DNA from: Bog-756 sp035534835
Lineage (GTDB): Bacteria; Actinomycetota; Acidimicrobiia; Acidimicrobiales; RAAP-2
Assembly (NCBI GenBank): GCA_035534835.1
Contig: DATLRE010000098.1
Span: 1 to 12,220 of the forward strand
Direction of reading: 5' to 3'
Length of the DNA: 12,220 bases
Shown here: positions 1 through 6,902 of the stretch, piece after piece
Position numbering within the stretch: the stretch's first letter is position 1
Layout of the letters: each line of letters begins with the position of its first letter
Translations under genes and position numbers: made by a program
Notes under the pieces: model-generated
The model's database searches: none
What the model was told of the DNA's origin: nothing
Seen by the model: the letters and a program-made list of their open reading frames with translations, nothing else

Positions 1-26
1 TGTGGGGCGTCGGTAAGACTGGTGTC

Positions 27-392
27 GTGCTTCTCATCGATGCGGCGAATGTGGTCGGGTCTCGGCCCACGGGGTGGTGGCGCGATCGACCGGGAGCAGC
101 ACGAGCGTTCGTGGACCGAGTTCGAGCGGCAGTGGAGGCGGGTCGACTCGCCGAACACGCTGTCGTGGTCCTCGAAGGAGCGGCTCGCCGTGGTGCGGAG
201 GCAGGTACCACCGGCGGCGTCACGGTCGTCCACGCGCCGGGCAGCGGTGACGACACCCTCATCGCGGTGGCTGCCGACGCCACCGGTCACGTGACGCTGG
301 TGTCGGCCGACCGTGAGCTCCGGCAGCGAGCCGAGACGCTCGGAGCGGACGTGGCCGGCCCGGGATGGCTCCTCGACCTGCTCGACGGATGA
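27..392 (+). CDS. NYN/PIN-like domain protein (YacP-type putative ribonuclease), start uncertain
   Basis: A 121-residue protein from GTG at 27. Seen: an N-terminal beta strand ending in LLIDAANVVG (Asp5, Asn8), a second strand ending in Glu50 (AVVVLE), GSGDD at 73-76 (Asp75, Asp76), and VTLVSADREL at 89-98 (Asp95). This order of acidic residues at strand ends is typical of NYN/PIN-fold, metal-dependent RNases, including YacP-like proteins. Family knowledge suggests an RNA-processing or decay role; the substrate is unknown. The start is uncertain: the frame stays open to the left edge, with no clear Shine-Dalgarno before GTG 27. However, the core motif normally sits at the very N-terminus, so little if anything should be missing. 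The gene converges on the dehydratase gene, leaving about 80 bp between them with no convincing terminator. Confidence 0.75.
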   Translation: MLLIDAANVVGSRPTGWWRDRPGAARAFVDRVRAAVEAGRLAEHAVVVLEGAARRGAEAGTTGGVTVVHAPGSGDDTLIAVAADATGHVTLVSADRELRQRAETLGADVAGPGWLLDLLDG

Positions 393-473
393 TGCCGGTC
401 AGGCGGTAGCGGGTCCGGGTGGGGCAGCTCGGCACGGACATCGAGCATGTGACGACCCGGCAGGCGGAGCTGG

Positions 474-773
474 CTAGCCGACTTCGACGCCGTCGATCGC
501 CCGTGCCAGGTCGAGGTCCAGCCGGGTGAGCCCGCCCACGTCGTGGGTGACCAGCGCCAGGCGCACCGTGCGCCAGCGGATGTCGATGTCCGGGTGGTGG
601 TCGGCCTCCTCGGCCAGGCGCCCGACCGCGACCACGAAGTCGAGCGCGGCCGGGAAGCTCGGGCACTCGACCGACTTGACCAGCGTGCCGTCCACCAGGT
701 CCCACGCCGGTGCACCGGGTCCGGCGAGGGCGGCCGCCACGGCGGCCGCATCCAGGCGGTCCGGGCGGACCAT
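474..773 (-). CDS. Pterin-4a-carbinolamine dehydratase family protein
   Basis: A 99-residue protein, the normal family length. Known activity: dehydration of 4a-hydroxytetrahydrobiopterin to the quinonoid dihydropterin after aromatic amino acid hydroxylation. Some bacterial homologues are instead linked to molybdopterin metabolism or act as assembly chaperones. Seen: EEADHHPDIDIRW at 55-67, carrying the HHP active-site motif (His59, His60, Pro61), then THD with His77, and Asp86/Asp88 in the following helix. The spacing fits the family signature, so the active site looks intact. The ATG at 773 overlaps the TGA of the upstream P450 by one base (TGATG), which implies translational coupling. No phenylalanine hydroxylase or other pterin-dependent enzyme lies in the window, so the physiological substrate is unclear. 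The family call is firm; the role beside a P450 is open. Confidence 0.9.
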   Translation of the reverse strand: MVRPDRLDAAAVAAALAGPGAPAWDLVDGTLVKSVECPSFPAALDFVVAVGRLAEEADHHPDIDIRWRTVRLALVTHDVGGLTRLDLDLARAIDGVEVG

Positions 774-1984
774 CAGGCCGTCACCCCCACGGGAGCCGTC
801 GGGGTGAAGGTGACGGGCATGGTCTCGTAGCCGGAGACGAAGTTGGCGGCCCGCTTGGGCGGCTCGGCGTCGGAGGCCAGGGCCAGGTCGGGAAGGCGCT
901 CGAACAGGCGGTCGAACATCACGGCCAGTTCCATGCGGGCCAGGCGGTTGCCCAGGCAGAAGTGGGAGCCGAACCCGAACGCCATGTGGTCGTTCGGCGT
1001 GCGGCCGATGTCGAAGGTCTCCGGGTCCTCGAAGACCGCCTCGTCCCGGTTGGCCGACGGGTAGAGCAGGAGGAGCTTCTGGCCCTTGCACAGGGTCTGC
1101 CCGTGCAACTCGACGTCCCGGGTCATGGTCCGGGCCATGTTCTTGATCGGGGACACCCACCGCAGCATCTCCTCGATGGCGACCGGCAATCCGCTCCGGT
1201 CGGCGGCCAGGCGTGCGAACTGGTCCGGGTGGGTGAGCAGTTCGTACATGCCGCCGCTGATCACGTGGCGGGTGGTCTCGTCCCCCCCGATGAGGATGAG
1301 TAGGGACTCGTAGATGAGCGAGAACTCGTCGAGCCGGTCGCCGTCGATCTCGGCGTGCACCAGCGTTCCGATCAGGTCGTCGGCCTGGCTGTCGCGGCGG
1401 CGCTGCTCGGCCACCGCGGTGATGTACTCGGCGTACTCCATGGCGGCCAGCGCCGCCCGGTCCATGGCCGTCGGGTCGGGTGATCCGAGCGCCTTCAGCA
1501 TGTCGTCCGACCACCGCAGCAGCGCGTCCCGGTCCTCGGGTGCGACACCCAGCATGTTGCCGATGACGATCATGGGCAACGGGGCGGCGATGTCGTTGAC
1601 GAAGTCGGCACTCCCCTGCTCGCACACCCGGTCGATGATGGCGTCGCAGATCTCCCGGATGCCGTCCTCGCTCTCGCGGATGCGTCGCGGCGTGAAACCC
1701 TCGCTGACCAGCCGGCGGCGGCGGACGTGTTCGGGGGCGTCGGTGTCGATCATCATCGGCAGCGCGTCGCTGTCGGGCCGGATCCCGCCCGCGTTGGAGA
1801 AGGTGTCCGGGTCCTTCGAGATCTCCTTGATGTCGGCGTACCGGGTGATCCCCCACACGCCGGCCTGCTCGTCGTAGAAGGCGGGGGCCTCCCGGCGCAT
1901 CCAGGCGAAGGCCGGGAACGGGTCGCCTCCGTAGAAGGTGCCGTCGGTGAGCCCGATGTGGAGATCCGCGGGAATGGTGGTCAT
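773..1984 (-). CDS. cyp142: Cytochrome P450, CYP142-like (steroid side-chain C26/C27 monooxygenase family)
   Basis: A 403-residue soluble bacterial P450. Seen: I-helix LIGGDETTRH (231-240, acid-alcohol pair Asp235/Glu236 and Thr237-Thr238), ExxR in the K-helix (Glu272 to Arg275), and heme loop FGFGSHFCLG (336-345) with Cys343 as axial ligand. Phrases such as FSNAGGIRPD (62-71), LPMMID (75-80), LLILIGGDETTRH and NFVSGYETMP (381-390) match what I remember of mycobacterial CYP142. That enzyme oxidises the terminal methyl of cholesterol or cholestenone to start side-chain degradation. Ferredoxin and reductase partners are not in the window. The ATG at 1984 is preceded by AAGGAG 4 nt upstream. A perfect palindrome lies about 60 bp upstream, suggesting specific repression. 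It is followed with a 1-nt overlap by the dehydratase. The subfamily call is from memory and needs alignment; no other sterol-degradation gene is nearby. Confidence 0.9.
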   Translation of the reverse strand: MTTIPADLHIGLTDGTFYGGDPFPAFAWMRREAPAFYDEQAGVWGITRYADIKEISKDPDTFSNAGGIRPDSDALPMMIDTDAPEHVRRRRLVSEGFTPRRIRESEDGIREICDAIIDRVCEQGSADFVNDIAAPLPMIVIGNMLGVAPEDRDALLRWSDDMLKALGSPDPTAMDRAALAAMEYAEYITAVAEQRRRDSQADDLIGTLVHAEIDGDRLDEFSLIYESLLILIGGDETTRHVISGGMYELLTHPDQFARLAADRSGLPVAIEEMLRWVSPIKNMARTMTRDVELHGQTLCKGQKLLLLYPSANRDEAVFEDPETFDIGRTPNDHMAFGFGSHFCLGNRLARMELAVMFDRLFERLPDLALASDAEPPKRAANFVSGYETMPVTFTPTAPVGVTA

Positions 1985-1988
1985 GGTG

Positions 1989-1994
1989 CTCCTT
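1989..1994 (-). promoter_or_regulatory. Shine-Dalgarno of the P450 gene
   Basis: The minus strand reads AAGGAG followed by CACC and the ATG at 1984. It is a strong ribosome-binding site and fixes the P450 start. It contrasts with znuA, zur, nfo and the LLM gene, which have none. Confidence 0.8.
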
Positions 1995-2042
1995 CGTCCG
2001 TCAGGGCCGGCTCCGCGGGACGCGCACCGTCGGTCCGGCCAT

Positions 2043-2057
2043 CTGACACTGTGTCAG
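2043..2057. promoter_or_regulatory. 15-bp perfect palindrome, candidate operator before the P450
   Basis: CTGACAC-T-GTGTCAG is a perfect 7-1-7 inverted repeat lying 59-73 bp upstream of the P450 ATG and about 38 bp past the fumC stop. Short perfect dyads of this size are typical of TetR-family operators, and P450 operons are often controlled by such repressors; that link is inference. The regulator is not encoded in the window. The site does not match the KstR or KstR2 consensus as I remember it. Alternatively it could fold as a 6-bp, 3-nt-loop hairpin ending the fumC transcript, but no U tract follows. Confidence 0.55.
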
Positions 2058-2102
2058 TTCACATGGTGCCACGGACGGACCCACTCCACGAGCGGGGGCG
2101 CC

Positions 2103-3494
2103 TCACGGGTGGGTCATGGACTCCGGACGCACGGCCTCGTCGAACTGGTCGCCGGTCAGGAGTCCCAGCTCGACGGCGGCCTCGCGCAGCGTGGTGCCCT
2201 CCGTGTGCGCCTTCTTCGCCACCTTGGCGGCGCTGTCGTACCCGATCAGCGGGTTGAGGGCGGTCACGAGCATGAGGGAGTTCTCGAGGTGCTGGCGTAT
2301 CCGGGGGAGGTTGGGCTCGAGGCCCTCGACACAGAAGCGGGTGAAGGCCCCCGCGGCGTCGGCCAGGAGCGCCACGGAGTGGAGCACGTTGTGGATGATC
2401 ACCGGCTTGCACACGTTGAGCTCGAGGTTCCCCCTCGAGCCGGCCATGGCCACGGCGGCGTCGTTCCCGAACACCTGGATGCAGACCATGATCATGGCCT
2501 CGCTCTGGGTCGGGTTGACCTTGCCGGGCATGATCGAGGACCCCGGCTCGTTCTCGGGGAGGTTGAGCTCGCCGAGTCCGCTGCGGGGACCCGAGCCCAA
2601 CCACCGGAGGTCGTCGGCGATCTTGAGGAGCGAGCCGGCCAGCGTCCGCAGCGCACCGCTGGTCATCACGAGGGCGTCGTGGGCGGCCAGGGCGGCGAAC
2701 TTGTTCGGGGCGGTGACGAACGGCAGCCCGGTGAGCTCGGCGACGGCGGCGGCCACCCGGACGCCGAACTCGGCATGGGTGTTGAGCCCGGTACCCACGG
2801 CCGTGCCGCCCGCGGCCAGTTCGTAGAGGTCGTCGAGCGTCGACTCGATCCGGCGGATGTCGGCGTCGAGCTGGGCCACGTAGCCGGAGAACTCCTGGCC
2901 GAGGGTGAGGGGGACGGCGTCCATCAGGTGGGTGCGGCCGATCTTGGTGATCGACGCGTAGGCCTCGGACTTGGCCGCCAGGGCGTCGCGCAGGTGGCGG
3001 ATGGCCGGCACCAGCCGGTGGGTGATCTCCTCCACGGCCGCGATGTGCATGGCCGTCGGGAAGGTGTCGTTCGACGACTGGGACATGTTGACGTCGTCAT
3101 TGGGGTGCACCGGGTCCTTCGAGCCGAGGACCCCTCCCGCCAGCTCGATGGCCCGGTTGGCGATGACCTCGTTGGCGTTCATGTTGGACTGGGTCCCGCT
3201 GCCCGTCTGCCACACGCTGAGCGGAAACTGGTCGTTCAGCCCGCCGCTGGACACCTCGCGGGCGGCGGCCACGATCAGCGCCGACTTCTCGGGGCTCATC
3301 TTGCCGAGGTCGGCGTTGACCTGGGCCGAGGCCTCCTTCAGGATCCCGATGGCCCGGATCAGCGGCACCGGCATGGTGTCGTCGCCGATCGGGAAGTGGT
3401 GGAGCGAACGCGCCGTCTGGGCCCCCCAGTACCGGTCGGCGGGGACCTCGACGGCCCCCATGCTGTCGGTCTCGGTGCGGGTGGCTTCGCTCAT
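2103..3494 (-). CDS. fumC: Class II fumarate hydratase (fumarase C)
   Basis: A 463-residue iron-independent fumarase that interconverts fumarate and L-malate in the TCA cycle; family members are cytosolic homotetramers. Seen: substrate-binding TGSGTQSNMN (97-106), SQSSNDTFPT (138-147), GRTHLMDA (186-193, His189 equivalent to the catalytic-dyad His) and the superfamily signature GSSIMPGKVNP (318-328) with the flexible SS loop (Ser319, Ser320). Length and motif order are normal, with no missing catalytic residue. The SS-loop context and TGSGTQ/SNMN favour fumarase over aspartase or argininosuccinate lyase. The ATG at 3494 has AAGGAG six nt upstream (3501-3506). It lies 43 bp downstream of zur on the same strand, but a hairpin covers the junction, so co-transcription is uncertain. 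Confidence 0.96.
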   Translation of the reverse strand: MSEATRTETDSMGAVEVPADRYWGAQTARSLHHFPIGDDTMPVPLIRAIGILKEASAQVNADLGKMSPEKSALIVAAAREVSSGGLNDQFPLSVWQTGSGTQSNMNANEVIANRAIELAGGVLGSKDPVHPNDDVNMSQSSNDTFPTAMHIAAVEEITHRLVPAIRHLRDALAAKSEAYASITKIGRTHLMDAVPLTLGQEFSGYVAQLDADIRRIESTLDDLYELAAGGTAVGTGLNTHAEFGVRVAAAVAELTGLPFVTAPNKFAALAAHDALVMTSGALRTLAGSLLKIADDLRWLGSGPRSGLGELNLPENEPGSSIMPGKVNPTQSEAMIMVCIQVFGNDAAVAMAGSRGNLELNVCKPVIIHNVLHSVALLADAAGAFTRFCVEGLEPNLPRIRQHLENSLMLVTALNPLIGYDSAAKVAKKAHTEGTTLREAAVELGLLTGDQFDEAVRPESMTHP

Positions 3495-3519
3495 GTCGGT
3501 CTCCTTGTCGCGGATCTGG

Positions 3520-3540
3520 TGACCCCGGTGTCCGGGGTCA
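3520..3540 (-). terminator. Perfect 9-bp hairpin containing the zur stop codon
   Basis: The minus strand reads TGACCCCGG, loop ACA, then CCGGGGTCA: nine uninterrupted pairs with a 3-nt loop, seven of them G-C. The first three bases are the zur TGA itself. No U tract follows, as is common for hairpin terminators or mRNA 3' stabilisers in high-GC actinobacteria. It would separate the metal-uptake unit from fumC, whose ribosome-binding site begins about 14 nt further on. Whether it terminates, stabilises or is read through cannot be told from sequence. Confidence 0.55.
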
Positions 3541-4038
3541 AGCCTGCTCGGCCCGGTCGGCGCCCCTGCGGGCGGTCGGCATCGTAGAAGGCCCGGGGGC
3601 CTCCCGGCACGCCGGGCACGTGCCGACCAGGTCGAACTGGTGGCTGATGACCTCGTACCCCTGCTCGTCCGCGATCGCCCGGGCCGCCTCGTCCATGGCC
3701 CGCTCCAGCCGGCTCGACGGGACCACGTCCTCGACCGTTCCGCACCGGGCGCAGGTGAGGTGGTGGTGGTGCCCGGCCAGGTCCTCGGAGAGCTCGAACC
3801 TGCCGTGGTCGTCGATCCCGGTCACCCGCCGGACGACGCCGGCCTCGATCAGGGCGGTCACGTTGCGGTAGGCGCTGGACTGCGGGAGGGCGGTGTTCGC
3901 CTCGAGGATCTCGGGGACCGACAGGGGGCGTCCGGCGTCGGCCAGGGTGGTCACCAGGGCACGCCGCACGGCCGTGTAGCGCTGGTCGAGGCCACCGAGG
4001 CGCAGGGCGGCCTGCTCGTGGACGGACGCTGCGCTCAC
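3538..4038 (-). CDS. zur: Fur-family metal-dependent repressor, probably zinc uptake regulator Zur
   Basis: A 166-residue protein from GTG 4038, normal for the Fur family. Seen: a winged-helix region (RYTAVRRALV, then LSVPEILEA, then AYRNVTALIEAGVV as recognition region), then GHHHHLTCARCGTVEDV with a histidine cluster at about 90-93 and Cys96/Cys99, and CPAC (Cys141/Cys144). The two CxxC pairs form the usual structural zinc site; the histidines supply regulatory metal ligands. The last gene of the znu cluster encodes it, which favours Zur over Fur, Mur or Nur. Start choice: GTG 4038 has no Shine-Dalgarno but has TAGTGT 7 nt upstream, suggesting a leaderless mRNA; GTG 4047 is the alternative. 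The frame runs open to 4164, but the added N-terminus is arginine-rich and unlike the family. A 55-bp gap separates it from the second permease, so it may have its own promoter. Confidence 0.9.
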   Translation of the reverse strand: MSAASVHEQAALRLGGLDQRYTAVRRALVTTLADAGRPLSVPEILEANTALPQSSAYRNVTALIEAGVVRRVTGIDDHGRFELSEDLAGHHHHLTCARCGTVEDVVPSSRLERAMDEAARAIADEQGYEVISHQFDLVGTCPACREAPGPSTMPTARRGADRAEQA

Positions 4039-4093
4039 GCCGGACACACTACGGGGTGTTCCGGGGGCGTCCCGACGCTCGGTGGACGCACCG

Positions 4094-5032
4094 TCACGGC
4101 ACACGGGCCACCCCCGCCGGCCCGCCCCCACCGCCGACCGCCGGGGGGTGGACCGCCCCGGCACCCCGGCCCCGGGACGACCGGCGCAGGGATGCCCGGC
4201 GTCCCGAGGGGCGTCGGACGAACGTCCCGAGGTACACGCCGGTGGCGACGCCCAGGATGCCGAAGCTGGGCGGCACGACCGGGGCGAGGTAGGCGATCGT
4301 CAGGCCTGCCCACATCGAGCCGACGGCCAGTGCCGCCGACACCCAGAGCGCCCGGAAGGGGCGGGCGGTGAGTCGCTGCGCCGCCCCGGCGGGGGCGGCC
4401 AGGAGTCCGATCAGGAGCAGTGCGCCGACGGCCTGGGTGGCCACGCCGGCGGTCAGACCGAGGAGCACGAACGACACGGTGGACAGCGTCCGGACCGGCA
4501 CACCCCGGGCCGCGGCCACCGACGGGTCGATGCTGGCGAACAGCAGCGGGCGGGCGACGGCCACCATCCCGGCCACCACCACCAGGGACACCGCGGCGTC
4601 GGCGAGCGCCTGGCCCCCGGTCAGGCCGAGGATCGATCCGAAGAGCACGCTGATCCCGGAGGTACCGCTGCCGCCCGTGCCACTGGACGACGTCGTGTAC
4701 ACGCTCAGGAACAGTGCCCCGAGCCCGAGCACCCAGGCGAAGACCGAGCCGATGACGGTGTCGTCGGCGACCGTGCGGCGGCCGAGCACGGCCAGGAGGA
4801 GTGCGAAGGCCACGCAGCCGCCGTAGAGGCCGAGCCGGAGGTCCACGCCGAAGGCCAGGGCGGCGAGTGCGCCGGTGAAGGCGACGTGGGACAGGGCGTC
4901 GCCGGCGAAGACCTGGCCCCGGAGGACCACGACCGAGCCGACCAGGCCCGAGGCCAGGGCGATGGCCGTCCCGGCGGCGAAGGCCGACTCGAGGAACGGA
5001 TGGGCGAACACGAAGAAGGCGGCCGTCGTCAT
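4094..5032 (-). CDS. znuB: Zn/Mn ABC transporter permease, ABC-3 family (second permease)
   Basis: A 312-residue multi-pass membrane protein. Seen: about eight or nine hydrophobic stretches, and the conserved early motif LRGQVFAGDALSHVAFTGA (37-55). Later come RPLLFASIDPSVAAARGVPV (161-180), the cytoplasmic region that should contact the ATPase, and LLLIGLLAAPAGAAQRLTARP (205-225). These are hallmarks of the FecCD-like ABC-3 permeases (ZnuB, MntB, TroC). The C-terminus (about 273-312) is a hydrophilic Arg/Gly/Pro-rich tail. The ATG at 5032 overlaps the TGA of the preceding permease (ATGA). A distinct permease of similar length precedes it, so the channel is likely a heterodimer, although alternative homodimers are possible. 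Zinc is favoured over manganese by the zur neighbour. Confidence 0.92.
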   Translation of the reverse strand: MTTAAFFVFAHPFLESAFAAGTAIALASGLVGSVVVLRGQVFAGDALSHVAFTGALAALAFGVDLRLGLYGGCVAFALLLAVLGRRTVADDTVIGSVFAWVLGLGALFLSVYTTSSSGTGGSGTSGISVLFGSILGLTGGQALADAAVSLVVVAGMVAVARPLLFASIDPSVAAARGVPVRTLSTVSFVLLGLTAGVATQAVGALLLIGLLAAPAGAAQRLTARPFRALWVSAALAVGSMWAGLTIAYLAPVVPPSFGILGVATGVYLGTFVRRPSGRRASLRRSSRGRGAGAVHPPAVGGGGGPAGVARVP

Positions 5033-6006
5033 GCGCCGACAGCTCCCGCCGCTGGCGCCGGTCGCGCCGGTCGCGCCGCGCTTCGGCCCCGGGCCTGTTC
5101 GATCCGACCGCCGGTCCGGGTCCGTCGCCGGTGCCGGACGACCACCGTGCGGCCACCGACCGCGCCCACGTAGAGGGCGAACCCGAAGGTCGACACCCAG
5201 AAGCCGACGGGCCACGGGGAGTAGAACGCCACCGACAGGGACGCCCAGACCACGGCGACGCCGAACCCGACGGACAGTGCCAGACCGGCGGCGGGCCGGG
5301 CCGTGACCTGCTGGGCGGCGGCGGCCGGCATGACCAGGAGGGCGAAGACCAGCAGTGCACCCGTGATCTGACTGACCTCGGCCGCCGCGCATCCGAGCAG
5401 GAGCAGGAAGGCCACCGAGAGGGCACGGACGGGCACGCCCCGGGCGGCGGCCACGTCACCGTCGACGGTGGCGAACAGGAGGGGCCGTCCGAGCACCGCC
5501 AGCACGACCAGCACCGCGGCCGCCACCATGGCGAGCGTCACCACCTGCGCATCGGAGACGCCGAGGAACGAGCCGAAGAGCAGCCCGGTGACACTGCCGA
5601 GGAAGCCGCCGTAGAGACTGGCGAAGAGTGCCCCGCAGGCGAGGGCGAAGGCCTGGACGGTACCGATGACCGCCGACTCCTGGCTGCGGGAGCCGCCCGA
5701 GGCCGACCGGGGGACCAGGGCGATCACCAGGGCGGCAGCGATGCTGCCGGCGAAGTAGCCGGCCGTGGCACTCACCCCCAGCCAGATGGCACCGGCCGCC
5801 CCGGGGAACGAGACCACCGCCAGCGTGTGCCCGGCGAAGCTCTGACGTCGGAGCACCATCAGCCACCCCACCGTCCCGGCCAGCACCGCCACGACGGTCC
5901 CGGCCCGGAAGGCGTTCACCATGAAGTGCAGCGCCAACATCCGGCGCAGGTCGTCCACCGGGTTGAGCACGGGCCCGGCCAGGGCGAGCGCGGCCACGTG
6001 GGTCAT
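5029..6006 (-). CDS. znuB: Zn/Mn ABC transporter permease, ABC-3 family (first permease)
   Basis: A 325-residue membrane protein, paralogous to the next gene. Seen: LRRQSFAGHTLAVVSFPGA (52-70), LLFGSFLGVSDAQV (142-155), RPLLFATVDGDVAAARGVPV (174-193) and LVFALLVMPAAAAQQVTARP (219-238), matching motif by motif the second permease and the ABC-3 family. About eight or nine hydrophobic segments. The basic, Ala/Pro/Arg-rich C-terminal tail (about 290-325) should be cytoplasmic. The ATG at 6006 overlaps the znuC stop (ATGA), and its own stop overlaps the next permease start the same way, so the three genes should be translated in step. The motif DALSHVAF in the second permease is TLAVVSF here, dropping a His and an Asp/Ser, so the two subunits are not equivalent. 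Confidence 0.92.
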   Translation of the reverse strand: MTHVAALALAGPVLNPVDDLRRMLALHFMVNAFRAGTVVAVLAGTVGWLMVLRRQSFAGHTLAVVSFPGAAGAIWLGVSATAGYFAGSIAAALVIALVPRSASGGSRSQESAVIGTVQAFALACGALFASLYGGFLGSVTGLLFGSFLGVSDAQVVTLAMVAAAVLVVLAVLGRPLLFATVDGDVAAARGVPVRALSVAFLLLLGCAAAEVSQITGALLVFALLVMPAAAAQQVTARPAAGLALSVGFGVAVVWASLSVAFYSPWPVGFWVSTFGFALYVGAVGGRTVVVRHRRRTRTGGRIEQARGRSAARPARPAPAAGAVGA

Positions 6007-6902
6007 TCGTGCCCCCCGTGGTCGTGGTCGTGGGGGCCGGCGTGGTGGGACGCGGCGTCGGGTTGGCCGACCACCACCCGTCGCCCGTCGCTCGTGGTGA
6101 GTACCTCGATCGGCGTGCCGTAGAGGGAGGTCAGGGTCTCCGACGTGATGACCTCGTCCGGTGTGCCGCAGACGGCCCGGCCGCGGGCGACGTAGACCAC
6201 GCCGTCGAGTGCGGCGGCGATCGGGTTCACGTCGTGGGCCACGATGAGGACGGTGATGCCCGACGCCCGGGAGATCTCGGCGATCAGCGACGCCACCGAC
6301 GCCTGGTTGGGGAGGTCGAGGCTGTCGAGCGGCTCGTCGAGCAGGAGCAGGCGTGGACTGCGAATGAGGGACTGGGCGATGAGGAGGCGCTGCTGCTCGC
6401 CCCCGGACACCTCGCCGATGGGTCGCGACGCGTAGGCGGTCGCACCCACCAGCTCGATCACCTCGTCCACCCGGGCGTCCCTGGCGCGGCGGGTCCGCCC
6501 CCAGGGGAGCGGTAGGCCCCACCGGTCACCGTCCCCACCCATGCGCACCACGTCGATGCCCCGCACGCGCATTCCGGCGTCGAAGCTCCGCCGCTGGGGA
6601 AGGTAGCCGATGTCCCGGCCGCCGTCGCCGGGGGGCCGGCCGAACACCTCGACCCGGCCGCCCGAAAGCGGGACCGCGCCGAGCACGGCCTTGACGAGCG
6701 TGGACTTGCCGGCACCGTTCGGACCGAGGACGGCCACGAACGTGCCCGGGTCGATCGCCAGGTCCACGTGCGACCACACCTCGCGGCTGCCCAAGCGCAC
6801 CGCTGCGTCCACGAACCGCACGGCCGGCGGTGCCGCGGACGGGGCGGTGGGACTCGGTGTGTGTTCCGGGGTGGGTTCCGGTGAATCCGTGCGGTCAGCC
6901 AC
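6003..6902 (-). CDS. znuC: Zn/Mn ABC transporter ATP-binding protein with His-rich C-terminus
   Basis: A 299-residue ABC ATPase that powers import through the two permeases. Seen: Walker A GPNGAGKST (60-68), Q-loop Gln103 (YLPQ), signature VSGGEQQR (165-172), Walker B LLLLDEP (185-191) and H-switch His223 (IVAHD). The first 30 residues are a Pro/Ser/Thr/Glu-rich low-complexity leader before the fold. The last 14 residues (286-299) are histidine- and aspartate-rich (HHAGPHDHDHGGHE), likely to bind metal. Start: GTG 6902 has GGAGG six nt upstream (6909-6913) and overlaps the znuA stop by 8 nt; longer readings run into znuA. The ATPase fold is certain. The metal-transport role comes from neighbours. 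Confidence 0.94.
   Translation of the reverse strand: MADRTDSPEPTPEHTPSPTAPSAAPPAVRFVDAAVRLGSREVWSHVDLAIDPGTFVAVLGPNGAGKSTLVKAVLGAVPLSGGRVEVFGRPPGDGGRDIGYLPQRRSFDAGMRVRGIDVVRMGGDGDRWGLPLPWGRTRRARDARVDEVIELVGATAYASRPIGEVSGGEQQRLLIAQSLIRSPRLLLLDEPLDSLDLPNQASVASLIAEISRASGITVLIVAHDVNPIAAALDGVVYVARGRAVCGTPDEVITSETLTSLYGTPIEVLTTSDGRRVVVGQPDAASHHAGPHDHDHGGHE

Noticed and set aside
393..473. Terminator between the NYN gene and the dehydratase gene
   Set aside because: I looked for stem-loops in the converging gap and found no convincing stem; only the short palindrome GGCTAGCC at the dehydratase stop stands out.
1938..3587. A 549-residue open frame on the plus strand antisense to fumC
   Set aside because: It is a GC-bias shadow of fumC and its flanks. 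It lacks recognisable motifs, while the minus-strand fumarase has every expected motif.
4039..4093. A second Zur box before zur itself
   Set aside because: The GGAACAC and GTGTCC elements there are imperfectly paired and not AT-rich like the znuA site, so I do not claim autoregulation.
4039..4164. N-terminal extension of zur to an ATG at 4164
   Set aside because: The extra 42 residues are Arg/Gly-rich, unlike Fur-family N-termini, and would overlap the end of the second permease. GTG 4038 or 4047 fits family length.
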